From Oryzias latipes (lineage: Eukaryota; Chordata; Actinopteri; Beloniformes; Adrianichthyidae), in NCBI RefSeq assembly GCF_002234675.1, contig NC_019863.2, forward strand, positions 2,284,609 to 2,348,608: a stretch of 64,000 nt of DNA, in the 5' to 3' direction. Below are positions 23,251 through 33,760 of this stretch, one piece after another. Position numbers and translations under genes: made by a program. Positions within the stretch are counted from its first letter, which is position 1. Each line of letters starts with the position of its first letter. The notes beneath the pieces were generated by a model, which saw only the letters and a program-made list of their open reading frames with translations, ran no database searches and had not been told where the DNA came from.

Positions 23251-23840
23251 ATTACCTCAACTCCCAGCACGAATAACCCAACAATTGTGTTGAAGAAAAT
23301 AAAGGTGTGTGTAGAAAAACACAGATAAAACTCCTTCAGCGCTTCATCACCTCTTCCTCTCCTTGGATTGAGTTAGGATCCAGAAAAACCATCAGCCTTT
23401 TATTTCAGATTTATCACGGATCCACACAAACACGATGAATAACACAATAAATAAGAGTCGACTCCTGAGGAGCTGAAAAGTGATCGCATGACCAGAAGCA
23501 TCAGCAGAAGTGCATTGGGGCAGGTTTGCTCTTTTCGAAGCCGTCAGTTCATACATGATTAAAGTGACCTTACATGACTCTCATCCAGATTAGGCGGAGC
23601 AGCAGGATTTGCTGGACAGATATGTCGTTTACAAGCGGAGAGCAGTAGTTCCATCCATGACACCTTTGCTCCTGATGGAAAAACCTTCCTCACGAATACA
23701 TTTGGACCTGAAAATACTGTTCCTGATCGTCCTTTACGCACCTTAAAATACCTACAAGTACAACTTCTGTGCAATACTGCAATGTTTTTAGATTTATACT
23801 ACTCAAATACATCTGATATATGCTGAATATATATCTATAA
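23251..23840 (-). other. Region downstream of cdkn1a, possible distal 3' UTR
   Basis: A minus-strand AATAAA (TTTATT at 23398-23403) is the first obvious polyadenylation hexamer after the cdkn1a stop. If used, the 3' UTR would be about 1.3 kb and would include the piggyBac-like element at 23841-24152. Nothing else was recognised. Confidence 0.3.
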
Positions 23841-24152
23841 CCCTTGTGCTATCTAGTAGGGTCCAGATGACCCCACTCCCAACGTTAACATGCCTTGGGA
23901 GCACGTTAACGTTGGGAGTGGGGTCATCTGGACCCTACTAGACATATTGGCTTGTACAGCTCACCGTCTTGTGGGGTCCAGGTGACCCCAGTTGGAAGTG
24001 GGGTCATCTGGACCCCACAAGACAGTGAGCTGAACCTTTTTTTTCAATGTTTACATGAAATCCTCTCCACCTTTATCTACATTTCTCATGGTAGGGATAA
24101 CACGTCAATGTAAGGGTGGGGTCATTTTGACCCAACAACATAGCACAAGGGG
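23841..24152. mobile_element. piggyBac-like MITE (family A), 312-bp copy with internal palindromes
   Basis: It starts CCCTTGTGCTATCTAG and ends TAGCACAAGGGG followed by TTAA (24153-24156); the left TTAA has decayed to ATAA. The interior has two palindromes built from 'ggggtcatctggacccc' units (about 23868-23942 and 23968-24022). It is likely folded in single strand. Confidence 0.75.
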
Positions 24153-24714
24153 TTAATGCTCCAAAGAGATAAATTGCTACACACTGAACATTCATAATCC
24201 AGAGCCATTCACACGTCAGGACAGAGCAGCAGATGAATTTGACGAATAAGAGACAGGACATGAAGGGAAATGCAGGTTTGTGGTTCGTGATGGAAGCAGA
24301 GCGTCTCTAGACTTGGAGACGTTGAATCTCTTTTTCCCAATAGTTCATATAAAACTCTTCACTTCAGCATAAAAAAAGGGGGGACATTGTGATTTTAACA
24401 CATGCTGTACATCTTCCTCCTCTCCTGTGGGTGGGAGCCGAGATGTGGAATGTACAGCGGCGAAAATGTCTGTCATCACTTTGGCAACCGCTTGATCCAA
24501 ATGAGGATAAATCCACTGATTCCGTGGATTACCGTTAATCTTCTCTGCTCAAATGTCCCCTTCTTAGCCCAGGGAAAGGCACCGATCCCCCCCCACATAC
24601 AGTAGCCTAATTAACTGAGCAGTGAAATGTAGCTGAACCCCTCCCGAGTTCACAGGTACGGACTCCTGCGGAGGGCGTGGCTTCTGAGTGGGGCGTGGCG
24701 TGTGCGCTCCTCCG

Positions 24715-25637
24715 TCACTCGCCCGATTTCCGCGGCATCCAGACCATTCGTCGTTTAGCTTGGTAGAAATCTGCAGGGATGAAAGCGACACTGAGCTCAG
24801 GGGGAATCGGTGCAACGACACAGACGCAGCTGAACGTTCCACTCCCATCATATTTTGAGAAAAGCCTTCCCTGTCGTCTTTTGATTACGATTATGCCTTT
24901 TTTAGCCAAAATGAAATAATCTTGTCGTCACCTCTGAGATGTGGGCGGGGCATTAGCTCAGAGTAACCCCGCCCCTACCTCCCATTATCCATCTATTTGT
25001 ACCCTCTCTAGCTGGCTTACAGCCCCTCACATTACTCTTCTAGCTCAGACGAGGGACTAAAAAAGTTTTTTGGACCTATTTGTCTGTAAATGAATGCAGA
25101 TACTCTCTTTTTCTAACATTTTTTATCTGCTTTGAACAATTAAATACTAAGCTTTTCTTTATAAATGTCCTCCATCGTCAATAAAGCGTCATAAGAACAC
25201 GATTCAAAACAAATGAAAGCACCTGTGATGTTTGTCTGTTTCCTCTTCATCCCGGCCTTCTCCTCCTTCTCTGGTGTTTTCTCCACGTTGAAGATGTTCT
25301 CTGTCAGTGGGATGTTCTCCTTCTCCCTCTGCGGCAGCTCAGATCTTCGTCTCTTGGGGGGGGTCCTGGTCTCCGCCGTCTTCTGGACCCGTCCAGCATC
25401 CTGACAGCGGTACAGCAGCGGCACTCCGGCCCCCGGGACGCTCTCCCACAGGAAGTGGCTGCCCTCCAGGGGCTTGTCGGAGCGGAAGTCGAAGCCCCAG
25501 CGAAGGGACGCTTCGTCCAGGTCTTTCCGCAGGGCGGCCTGGTACTCCAGCTGAAGCTGCTCCCGGTCCACCGGGCCAAACAGGTTTCGCCTCGCGGGCC
25601 TCCTGGGAGCGGCGGGAATCCGCTTTGGAGCAGCCAT
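24715..25637 (-). CDS. cdkn1a: Cyclin-dependent kinase inhibitor 1A (p21-type)
   Basis: Two coding exons run on the minus strand, 25637-25223 and 24770-24715, joined in phase to give 156 aa (human p21 is 164). The cyclin-binding RRNLFG is at residues 16-21. The CDI domain continues through LRWGFDFRSDKPLEG. A basic stretch PPKRRR resembles a nuclear signal. The exon junction falls inside the PCNA-binding PIP box QTNITDFY (134-141), followed by the basic KRR (144-146). This PIP box identifies p21; p27 and p57 lack it. The protein blocks cyclin-CDK activity and PCNA-dependent synthesis in the nucleus. The start is ACCATGG at 25637; an in-frame earlier start in exon 1 is possible (see findings). 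The order with srsf3 matches human 6p21. Confidence 0.93.
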
Positions 25638-25765
25638 GGTTCTGCACTGTTTGAACACAGAACACTCCTGGTTAGATCTCAGATGTCATATGATGATGAG
25701 ATGGATCATGTAAAGCAGTAAAAGAGTCAAAGAAAAACCCAAAGTGTAAAAAGTTCCGAGCTCAC

Positions 25766-25835
25766 CATGACTGTTCACTCTACAGACCATCAGAGAAAAG
25801 CAGAGCTGTGCCTCTCCTCTCCTCCCTCCCTCTTA
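25766..25835 (-). other. cdkn1a: Candidate cdkn1a exon 1 (5' UTR)
   Basis: A strong donor (GTCATG followed by GTGAGC) ends at 25766. An acceptor, CAAACAG, sits before 25646. The implied intron is about 120 bp. The 5' limit is a guess. Confidence 0.4.
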
Positions 25836-25853
25836 GGAGAGGCTGAATCATCG

Positions 25854-25873
25854 GTACATGCCTGGACATAATC
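25854..25873. promoter_or_regulatory. Candidate p53 response element
   Basis: Two adjacent decamers, GTACATGCCT and GGACATAATC, resemble the p53 consensus (RRRCWWGYYY twice, no spacer) with one and two mismatches. They lie about 90 bp upstream of the candidate cdkn1a exon 1 donor. Confidence 0.3.
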
Positions 25874-26149
25874 TGACAGGCCGACAACACAGAGCCGCCA
25901 CTAGGGGGCAGAGTGGCAATGACAGATCCACCACCAGAGGTGTCCTTCCACCTCAGTCTGCATGACAGACCGCATCACCCTGAACAGGACATTTTCCTTT
26001 TTAGGAAAAAAGGAAGTCCATCCCAGGCCAGGCTGGTTATCCAGGAGGACAAAATAGTCCACAGTAAAGCTTGTTGTTTTTTTTTTAAAGAGAGCAGAAA
26101 ATGAGGATAGACAGCAAACAAACCCCCAGCAGCTTGTTAGATATGATTT

Positions 26150-26640
26150 TATTATAATACATAAATTAAAAATGGTTGTTCCTGTTTTTTTTTTGTTTTA
26201 AAAAACACTTTAGAAAACAATTTATACCAAAAATATGAATATTTTCCTTTATCTGGTTTAAAACTATTTCCAGTTCTTTAGTGATAATGTTTAAATTAAT
26301 ATTTAGGTTTCTCCACATTATAATCCCGCTGTTCTTAAAGCTCAGACTGATGGATATTGACATTAAATATCTTATTTTTGAATGTTTTGATTCTTCCATT
26401 GAGGCTGGAACGGTGATCTAGCAGAGTAACCCAGACTTTTCATGACGTCATAGACCGACATAAAGCTTCTGTTGTCTCTTCGGGGCGGGGTCACTGGGGG
26501 CGCGGCCGACTCCCATCGGGGCGGGCGTTCAGGCCATGGCGGGAGAGTATGAATCCGGGTTTGGACCAGCCCCGTTCGGTTACTACGAGGCTCCACGTGA
26601 ACCTGGAGCACGTGTCCCCCATTCAAACGGGGCTGTCACC
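26150..26640 (-). CDS. Unassigned open frame, possible small gene or exon
   Basis: A minus-strand frame open from about 26638 to 26372 encodes a Pro/Arg-rich peptide (SNRTGLVQTRIHTLPPW ... SVYDVMKSLGYSARSPFQPQ) and ends in a stop. An AATAAA lies on the same strand (TTTATT at about 26149). The frame lacks its own ATG upstream; it would need a splice from a 'gtgacag' acceptor near 26637. The region is CpG-rich. I do not recognise the family. It could be a small cilia/testis-type protein exon or chance coding in GC-rich DNA. Confidence 0.25.
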
Positions 26641-26879
26641 GCCGTACTCACGCGGAGGACGCGCGCGCGCATCAAAACACCCTAGATAGGACTTCTGGAA
26701 AACTTTTTTTTGATTTAATAAGTTACCAGGAAACTTTTTTAATTCATATAACCAGAATGTTGGATCAACGACGCTGAAGTTAGCATCCGATTCACAGCTT
26801 CCGATTCGCGAGTGCACTAAAGGAGCATTCCACTGTTTTTTTTGCACTAAGATCTCCTTAGATGGGGTCCGGTTCAAAA

Positions 26880-27845
26880 ACTGCTGGACCTAGACTGCTC
26901 AAACCTGGATTAAATTATGATTTAGATACTGAAGAATACATTAAACACAGTTTCTGATTTGTGAAACCTTCCTCTGATTTGTGAAAATGTGAAATAGGTT
27001 GATTTTTATCGTATTTTACGCACTGAGTCCACCTTAGACCGGGTCCTGTTCAAAAACCACTGGACCTGGACTGCTCAAACCTGGATTAAATTATAATTTT
27101 GACACTAAAGAACACATTAAACACAGTTTCTGATTTGTGAAACCTTCCTCTGATTTGTGAAAATGTGAAATAGGTTGATTTTTAGCGCATTTTACGTACT
27201 GAGTCCACCTTAGACCAGGTCCTGTTCAAAAACCACTGGACCTGGACTGCTCAAACCTGGATTATATTATGCATTAGATAATAAAAGAACACAATAAACA
27301 CAGTTTCTGATTTGTGAAACCTTCCTCTGATTTGTGAAAATGTGAAATAGGTTGATTTTTAGCGCATTTTACGCACTGAGTCCATTTCAGACCAGGTCCT
27401 GTGCAAAAACTGCTGGAACTGGACTGCTCAAACCTGGATTATATTATGCATTAGATAATAAAGAACACAATAAACACAGTTTCTGATTTGTGAAACCTTC
27501 CTCTGATTTGTGAAAATGTGAAATAGGTTGATTTTTAGCGCATTTTACGCACCGAGTCCATTTCAGACCAGGTCCTGTGCAAAAACTGCTGGAACTGGAC
27601 TGCTCAAACCTGGATTAAATTATGCATTAGATAGTAAAGAACACATTATACACAGTTTCTGATTTGTGAAACCTTCCTCTGATTTGTGAAAATGTAAAAT
27701 AGGATGATTTTGACCGCAATTTGCGCATTGAGTCCACATTAGACCAGGTCCTGTTCAAAAACCGCCGGACCTAGACTGCTCAAACCTGCATTAAATAAGG
27801 ATTTAGATACTGAAGAATATATTATACACCGTATTTGATTTTATG
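26880..27845 (+). repeat. Left array of ~177-bp tandem repeats
   Basis: The motif 'tttctgatttgtgaaacctt' recurs at about 26950, 27127, 27303, 27480 and 27655, a period of 175-177. Each unit also has 'cactgagtccaccttagacc' or 'ctgctcaaacctgg'. The units are not CRISPR-like: the period is long and there are no unique spacers. Confidence 0.9.
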
Positions 27846-27989
27846 CAATTCAAAGGTAATGGGGACAAGGGAAGGACAACCTGAAGCAAAACACCAAAAC
27901 AGGAATTTTAAAGTAAATTAGGAAACAAACCAAGAAATGTTGAACAAAAAAAACTAAAATTTAAGTCAGGGGCTCATGCTAACCCTGAC

Positions 27990-29186
27990 CATAACTATGT
28001 GTCCAATCTGACATCTGTTTCCCAGTTTCTTTTGTATGTTGATGTCTGAGATTTTTATATCGCCTCTTCCAGCCTTCTTGGATTCCTGTAGTCCATCATA
28101 AAAGTGCCAGCTTTTGTCTGTTCCCAGTCGGTGGAATGCAACAAAATGACTTTGCGCACTCAGGTGATATGTTATGGCCACCGGCTCGTACCTGTGTAAA
28201 CAAATACAATAGTACAATCCAGTATAAAAAAATAAAAATAGAAAAAATGTCAGTGATTTAATGATTTATTTTTTCCCTCAAAAATTCAATCGTAGCAAAA
28301 AAAACACATGATGCTAATTAAATTTAACCCAATGCTATAAATTTCTACATTAGTTCTGCAATTTACGCCTTACTTTTCACCAAGAAGTTCGATCTGATGT
28401 GGCAACGCTGTTGGATGCTGGTTCTTAGTCAAAGCGTTTTTGTGAAAGATTGATACCAGTACAAGACATGGCAACCCGTGCACAAAGGTACCTCTTGATG
28501 TTCTGTTTTTGTTCTGTGCATGGCCCTGCACCTCTGAAAATTTTAAAAAGTTAGAAAGTCCACAATTTGTTTCAAATATTTTGAAACATATATATATGCT
28601 ACTTCATACATACCTTTTGCATGGAAGTAGTACGATAATGTCATTGGACCACTTGTCAACGTCAGCCTGCAACTTAGTGAGGTCTTCACACCTTGCAACA
28701 AAATTTAAAATAAATAAATAACTTGTATGGGTACATGTTACATAAACTATTGTTTCTCTTACAATAACAGTAAAAACAAGCAAACAGTTTGTTAAATAAG
28801 TGTATGTAAAAGTTGTATCAATAATTACAATGTACTTACACAATATCTATTGAGTTGTATCTTCTTTTTGCAGTTGGACAGGCTGGATTAAGACATGTTT
28901 GTACAACTTCTGTACTGTTAAGGAATTCAAGTCTACATGTGACCATGTCCTCCTCTGCCCCAAAAGCATCCCAGGTTGATCCTGTGAATCTTCCTAACTC
29001 ATTGAGCCACAATGCTTTTCCCTGTGCCCACTCCTCATTCTCAAAAAGGTTGAAGATATGGAGTAAAGTTGATATCCATCTATCACACTCTGATAGTTTT
29101 TGTAGCTCATTTTGTATCCCTGGCTTGTTTTTAATTGCCAGATAAATTGTGTAAAGGAGGTTGTCAGCTGAAAAAGTGTTTGTCAA
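27990..29186 (-). pseudogene. Transposon-borne gene fragment; C-terminal part resembles a USP-type peptidase His region
   Basis: Minus-strand exon-like segments: 29182 to about 28843 (after acceptor CACTTTTTCAG; LLYTIYLAIKNKPGIQNELQ ... CLNPACPTAKRRYNSIDI, then GTAAGT), about 28702-28620 (CEDLTKLQADVDKW ... PCKR, then GTATGT), and about 28193-27966 (YEPVAITYHLSAQSHFVAFH ... WHFYDGL). The spacing of SHFVAFHR and W.FYDGL recalls the His-box half of papain-fold deubiquitinases. The CxxxxCP pair could bind zinc. No Cys box is visible; the upstream part may have been replaced by the nested repeat at 29190. I cannot name the protein. Confidence 0.4.
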
Positions 29187-29189
29187 TAA

Positions 29190-30379
29190 GCGGTTACATG
29201 GGCAGAATATCTTGATCGGATCAATGGTCGGGTTAAAATTCACCCGTGCACATGGGCACAGAAAACCTTTTTCCGATTAGAACAAACGTTCCCATGGCTC
29301 ACGCTTTCGTTCGGAATGAATAATCTGGGCATGCGCACTGTGCAGTAGTGTAAAATCACCCGGATGCGGAACTAGATCCCGTTGTAAACAAACCGCTGCC
29401 ACAGAGAGACAGCATGTGCTGCAGCTCCGTAATACGAGACGACCTTTCAAACGTGCTTTTATTAATGTCATGAATATTATGAAGCGCCTGTTCGCTCATC
29501 GTTATATTTAATCTGTGTGGTCAGTGCTGTTTTGTGAATGAAACAGCTGGAAGAAGGCTGAGGACAGGCTAACACGGGCTAACAACGTTAGCCTTGATGG
29601 ACACGAGAATCCAGGACCGTGCGACAAACGCAGCAATCTGCATATTAGCGCACATAAATGTCTGGAAATAACAGCAGCCTTTATTTTGTCGGGACACAAC
29701 TGGAAACACAAATCCACGTGAAACCCCGCGACATTTATTTCTGCTCTGATTTCTGCTCTGAAAAGTTCACACAGACCGCCCCAACCAAAGCCACTCTGAG
29801 CTAGCGGCCGGAGCTCAGTCTGTTCGAACACCGTTCCTCCTGAGTCCTGCAGCCGCTAACCCAGAGCGGCGGCGCGGCTCGCAGTCTGGATTCTCCCACA
29901 CATAAAAAAACGCACACGTAACAAAGCATCCTCCCCCCTCGGACACAAAATTATTAATCCAGCTCCTCTGTTCACTCGGGTGCCAGTGGACCGAGTGAGC
30001 GTCGGGGGGTACGAAGCGCCCCTTCCCCGCATTCCCTTCGTAAGGGGTGTAAGAGAGGGGAGAGCCAGCGGGGCGAGAGCGGAGCGGCGCTTTTCACGGG
30101 GCGTCCGCAGAGCTGGACGGTCCTGTATGAGCTTTCTCACAGCCAAACACCGTCTATGCGTGACGTAAACCAGAGCAGTAGTGACACACGATCGGAATGA
30201 CCGTTTACATGCTCCACGATCGGATAAACGATCGGTATAACCCACCTATCTCAATCGGAAAGAAATTCTGATCCGAATGAGTCTGATCGGGGCAGAGTAT
30301 TCCGAACGGGGCGTTTACATGACACATTTTCTTTCCGATCAGACGTTCATTCCGATTACTTTTGCCCATGTAAACGCGG
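29190..30379. mobile_element. Family D element nested inside the foldback transposon
   Basis: The inverted ends are 'gcggttacatgggca' and 'tgcccatgtaaacgcgg'. It shares interior text with 6180-6840 and 49340-50640 ('gctaacaacgttagcc', 'ccgattagaacaaacg', 'aacacaaatccacgtga'). It interrupts the transposon-borne gene fragment. No transposase ORF was recognised. Confidence 0.7.
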
Positions 30380-30464
30380 CTATTGTAATGGTTTTTTGTT
30401 CAATAACTGCCTTTCCTCCCCACTGGGGACACGATCGCTTTTTTTTTTTTTTAATTCAGGGTCG

Positions 30465-31570
30465 GGCAATGTGTTCTTTAGTATCTAAATCCTAATTTAA
30501 TCCAGGTTTGAGCAGTCCAGGTCCAGCGGTTTTTGAACAGGACCTGGCCTAAGGTGGACTCAGTGCGTAAAATGCGCTAAAAATCAACCTATTTCACATT
30601 TTCACAAATCAGAGGAAGGTTTCACAAATCAGAAACTGTGTTTAATGTGTTCTTCAGTATCTAAATTCTAATTTAATGCAGGTTTGAGCAGTCTAGGTCC
30701 GGCGGTTTTTGAACAGGACCCGGTTTAAGGTGGACTCAGTGCGTAAAATGCGCTAAAAATCAACCTATTTCACATTTTCACAAATCAGAGGAAGGTTTCA
30801 CAAATCAGAAACTGTGTATAATGTGTTCTTTAGTGTCAAAATTATAATTTAATCCAGGTTTGAGCAGTCCAGGTCCAGTGGTTTTTGAACAGGACCTGGT
30901 CTAAGGTGGACTCAGTGCGTAAAATGCGCTAAAAATCAACCTATTTCACATTTTCACAAATCAGAGGAAGGTTTCACAAATCAGAAACTGTGTTTATTGT
31001 GTTCTTTATTATCTAATGCATAATTTAATCCAGGTTTGAGCAGTCCAGGTCCAGTGGTTTTTGAACAGGACCTGGTCTAAGGTGGACTCAGTGCGTAAAA
31101 TGCGCTAAAAATCAACCTATTTCACATTTTCACAAATCAGAGGAAGGTTTCACATATCAGAAACTGTGTTTATTGTGTTCTTTAGTATCTAAATCCTAAT
31201 TTAATGCAGGTTTGAGCAGTCCAGGTCCAGTGGTTTTTGAACAGGACCTGGTCTGAAATGGACTCAGTGCGTAAAATGCGCTAAAAATCAACCTATTTCA
31301 CATTTTCACAAATCAGAGGAAGGTTTCACAAATCAGAAACTGTGTTTATTGTGTTCTTTATTATCTAATGCATAATATAATCCAGGTTTGAGCAGTCCAG
31401 GTCCAGTGGTTTTTGAACAGGACCTGGTCTGAAATGGACTCAGTGCGTAAAATGCGCTAAAAATCAACCTATTTCACATTTTCACAAATCAGAGGAAGGT
31501 TTCACAAATCAGAAACAGTGTTTAATGTATTCTTCAGTATCTAAATCATAATTTAATCCAGGTTTGAGCA
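30465..31570 (-). repeat. Right array of ~177-bp tandem repeats (inverted relative to the left)
   Basis: The motif 'ggtttcacaaatcagaaact' (one copy reads 'cacatatcag') recurs about every 177 bp, near 30620, 30797, 30975, 31150, 31327 and 31505. The unit is the reverse complement of the left-array unit. Confidence 0.9.
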
Positions 31571-31707
31571 GTCTAGGTCCAGCAGTTTTTGAACCGGACC
31601 CCATCTAAGGAGATCTTAGTGCAAAAAAAACAGTGGAATGCTCCTTTAGTGCACTCGCGAATCCGAAGCTGTGAATCGGAAGCTAACTTCAGCGTCGTGT
31701 TGGATCA

Positions 31708-32400
31708 TAGATCTAAAAGTGATTCGGACGTCATTTAAAAAAAACTATGTTTGGACAAAGCCCCTTCACAGAAAAACATCTGAACTTTTAAAGCGTATTG
31801 TTTGTCACCTTTTCTTTCAGTCATGTTACTCACATTCAAGAAAGTCCAAGGAAAGTCCTGGAATGCGTTTTTCCCCGTGAATCTCTCCGCCTCCCAGTCC
31901 TCCTCCTGCAGTTTTACACCAGCTGTGATGGAGCCAGGAGCTGCTGCGCCTCCGGGAGCAGAAACACACTAAAGCGGAGCCTCCGTGATGACTTCTCCCA
32001 CTGTTTTGCAGACATCCACTCGGGCCAAACTTTATGAACTCCGGTGGGCGGAGACCCTGCGCTCCCGTGCGGGGGCGGAGTCAGCGGGCTCACGCACGTG
32101 GACCTGTTCCCGTAAAACCCACGAGGACACGTGAAGCTCTGGCTCTGGATGGGAGGAAATTCCAGCTCAGGCGCCTCCATCCCGCTTCTCACCCACTCCC
32201 ACTGCGCATGCGCGAGGCCAGCAGCCGACGAGGAAGCGGTATCCCGGATACAGGAAACAAACAAACAAACGACGCAAAAGGCTGCAGGAAACCTCCACGC
32301 GCGGAGACAAAAAAAAAAGTAAATTATAGAAATGATCAAATAAGATCAAACCAAACCCACTGAGCCTCATACGTGTCAAACGTCCATTTGTTCTCATTCA
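31708..32400. other. GC-rich intergenic block, unassigned
   Basis: 31860-32280 is rich in CpG and Pro/Ser/Arg codons in several frames. It could be a regulatory island or a distal first exon for a minus-strand gene (cdkn1a or the 26.4-kb ORF). No ORF is convincing. Confidence 0.3.
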
Positions 32401-32429
32401 TGTTTATTCTGTTCAAGCCTGCATCTAAG

Positions 32430-33760
32430 GGGGCAAATGGCATCCATCATCCCTTATGTTTAACTGAAAAACTGTGGAGGGAGTGGCATGGTGTGGTGTT
32501 TTCTCAGTGGAGCCCAGGTTGGCAAAACTAGTCTAAATAAATCAGGCATTTTCACGTTAAACCTCTGTAACTTTAACATGAGATTGTTGCTGTTTATGGC
32601 AGAATTTATGATTGTTTTATTGAAAATTCTTTTTTAAAAATTTTGCTATGATAATTAAAACTCAAATAAAAGTTGTGATAGGTTGGTGAAAATTTTCTTT
32701 ATACTAGGCCATAAGTTTTCCTAGTTAGTTTTGACATTTGATTGATGTAGTTTTTTATCGTTTACATTTTTTTTACAACTACATTTTTATTTAGTCACAG
32801 ATTGTTTCACCTAAAGAACAATGGAAGCTTTTTTTTTTAAATGTTACATTGCTGCTCATAATAACACACCCTGATATTCTGACCTTTATGAGATGCTAAA
32901 CACAGTCAATGTAATTTTTCAGATTCCTGCCTTACCTGCTGCTGATTCACCTGGAATAGGTATGCTGGTCTAACAGAACGCTGCAAGGGCGGGGCTACGT
33001 GTAAAACAACTAGTCGTTTGACACCATTACACAATGAGCAATAGAATTACAAAATCCTAACGGGGTCAAAACACAGTGAAAGTGGAAAGTAGCTTATTAA
33101 ATCCAACCAATGAATAAAGTGCAAAACAATTAAACTAGACACAGCAGAGTCATGCTAAACTGTGTAGATGCTGTGATGATATTTTTAGTAACCTAATGTC
33201 AATCATGTGAGCCATAAACAGTTTAAATGGTTGCAACCTAATGGATTTGTTTAATGAAAGGTCACAAAACAGTGCCAAAAATATGACTTGATTTTGATTA
33301 TATTTTATATTTCGACTCTTTTATAAATGTTTTTAAAAAAGATGAATAAAAAAACAAACCTATTGAGACAAGAAAGCCTCACGGAAGTAAGAATGTGAAA
33401 CTCGTTTGTGTTCTGATTGATTGAATGGAGACATTTATGGCATCCATGATCCGTTCTGTCTGACAGAAAAACCTCAGGGGGGAGTGTCATGATGTGGTGT
33501 GGCCTCAGCTCAGGGGGCTGGAGGCTAAAGATGTGAGCTTTCAGGATTTTTTAGGCTAAACTTATGTAACCTCAAATGGAGATTGTGTCTGTTTATGTGT
33601 GTTTGTGTCTGATTTCAAAATTACTCTTCCAACGAGATATAATTATGCCAAACTGTGTGAATGTGATAATAATGTCTGTGATCCATGTGAACAGTTTCAT
33701 TAGATGGTGATGTATCGTTACATTTCTATTAAAATGAATGGTTGCATCTTCTGTAAAAAA
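32430..33760. repeat. Diverged ~1-kb-spaced duplication in the cdkn1a-srsf3 interval
   Basis: Segments from 32436-32610 recur, diverged, at 33430-33600 ('atggcatccat.atcc', 'ggcatg/catgatgtggtgt', 'taaacctctgtaac/taaacttatgtaac', 'gagattgt'). Segments at 33153-33235 recur at 33646-33735 ('atgc.aaactgtgt', 'catgtga', 'aatggttgca'). There is no coding potential. Confidence 0.45.

Larger units (their letters stand above)
26759..31707. mobile_element. Foldback, Mutator/Rehavkus-like DNA transposon with satellite arms and captured-looking exons
   Basis: The element is 26768-31698 (4931 bp), flanked by perfect 9-bp direct repeats GTTGGATCA (26759-26767, 31699-31707). The ends are inverted repeats starting ACGACGCTGAAGTTAGC, with about two mismatches in the first 68 bp. 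Each TIR then enters an array of about 177-bp tandem units: about 5-6 copies in 26880-27845, and about 6 copies in opposite orientation in 30465-31570. The 2.6-kb centre holds minus-strand spliced-looking exons and a nested family D repeat. A 9-bp duplication and TIRs containing tandem repeats are features of Mutator-type (Rehavkus-like) elements. No Mutator transposase is seen, so it should be non-autonomous. High TIR similarity suggests relative youth. Confidence 0.85.

Noticed and set aside
29856-30245. 129-aa minus-strand ORF in GC-rich DNA
   Set aside because: It lies wholly inside the nested family D repeat and has no recognisable domain.
26880-31570. Regularly spaced repeats resembling a CRISPR array
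   Set aside because: The unit is about 177 bp, units are contiguous without unique spacers, and the arrays form transposon arms in a vertebrate genome.
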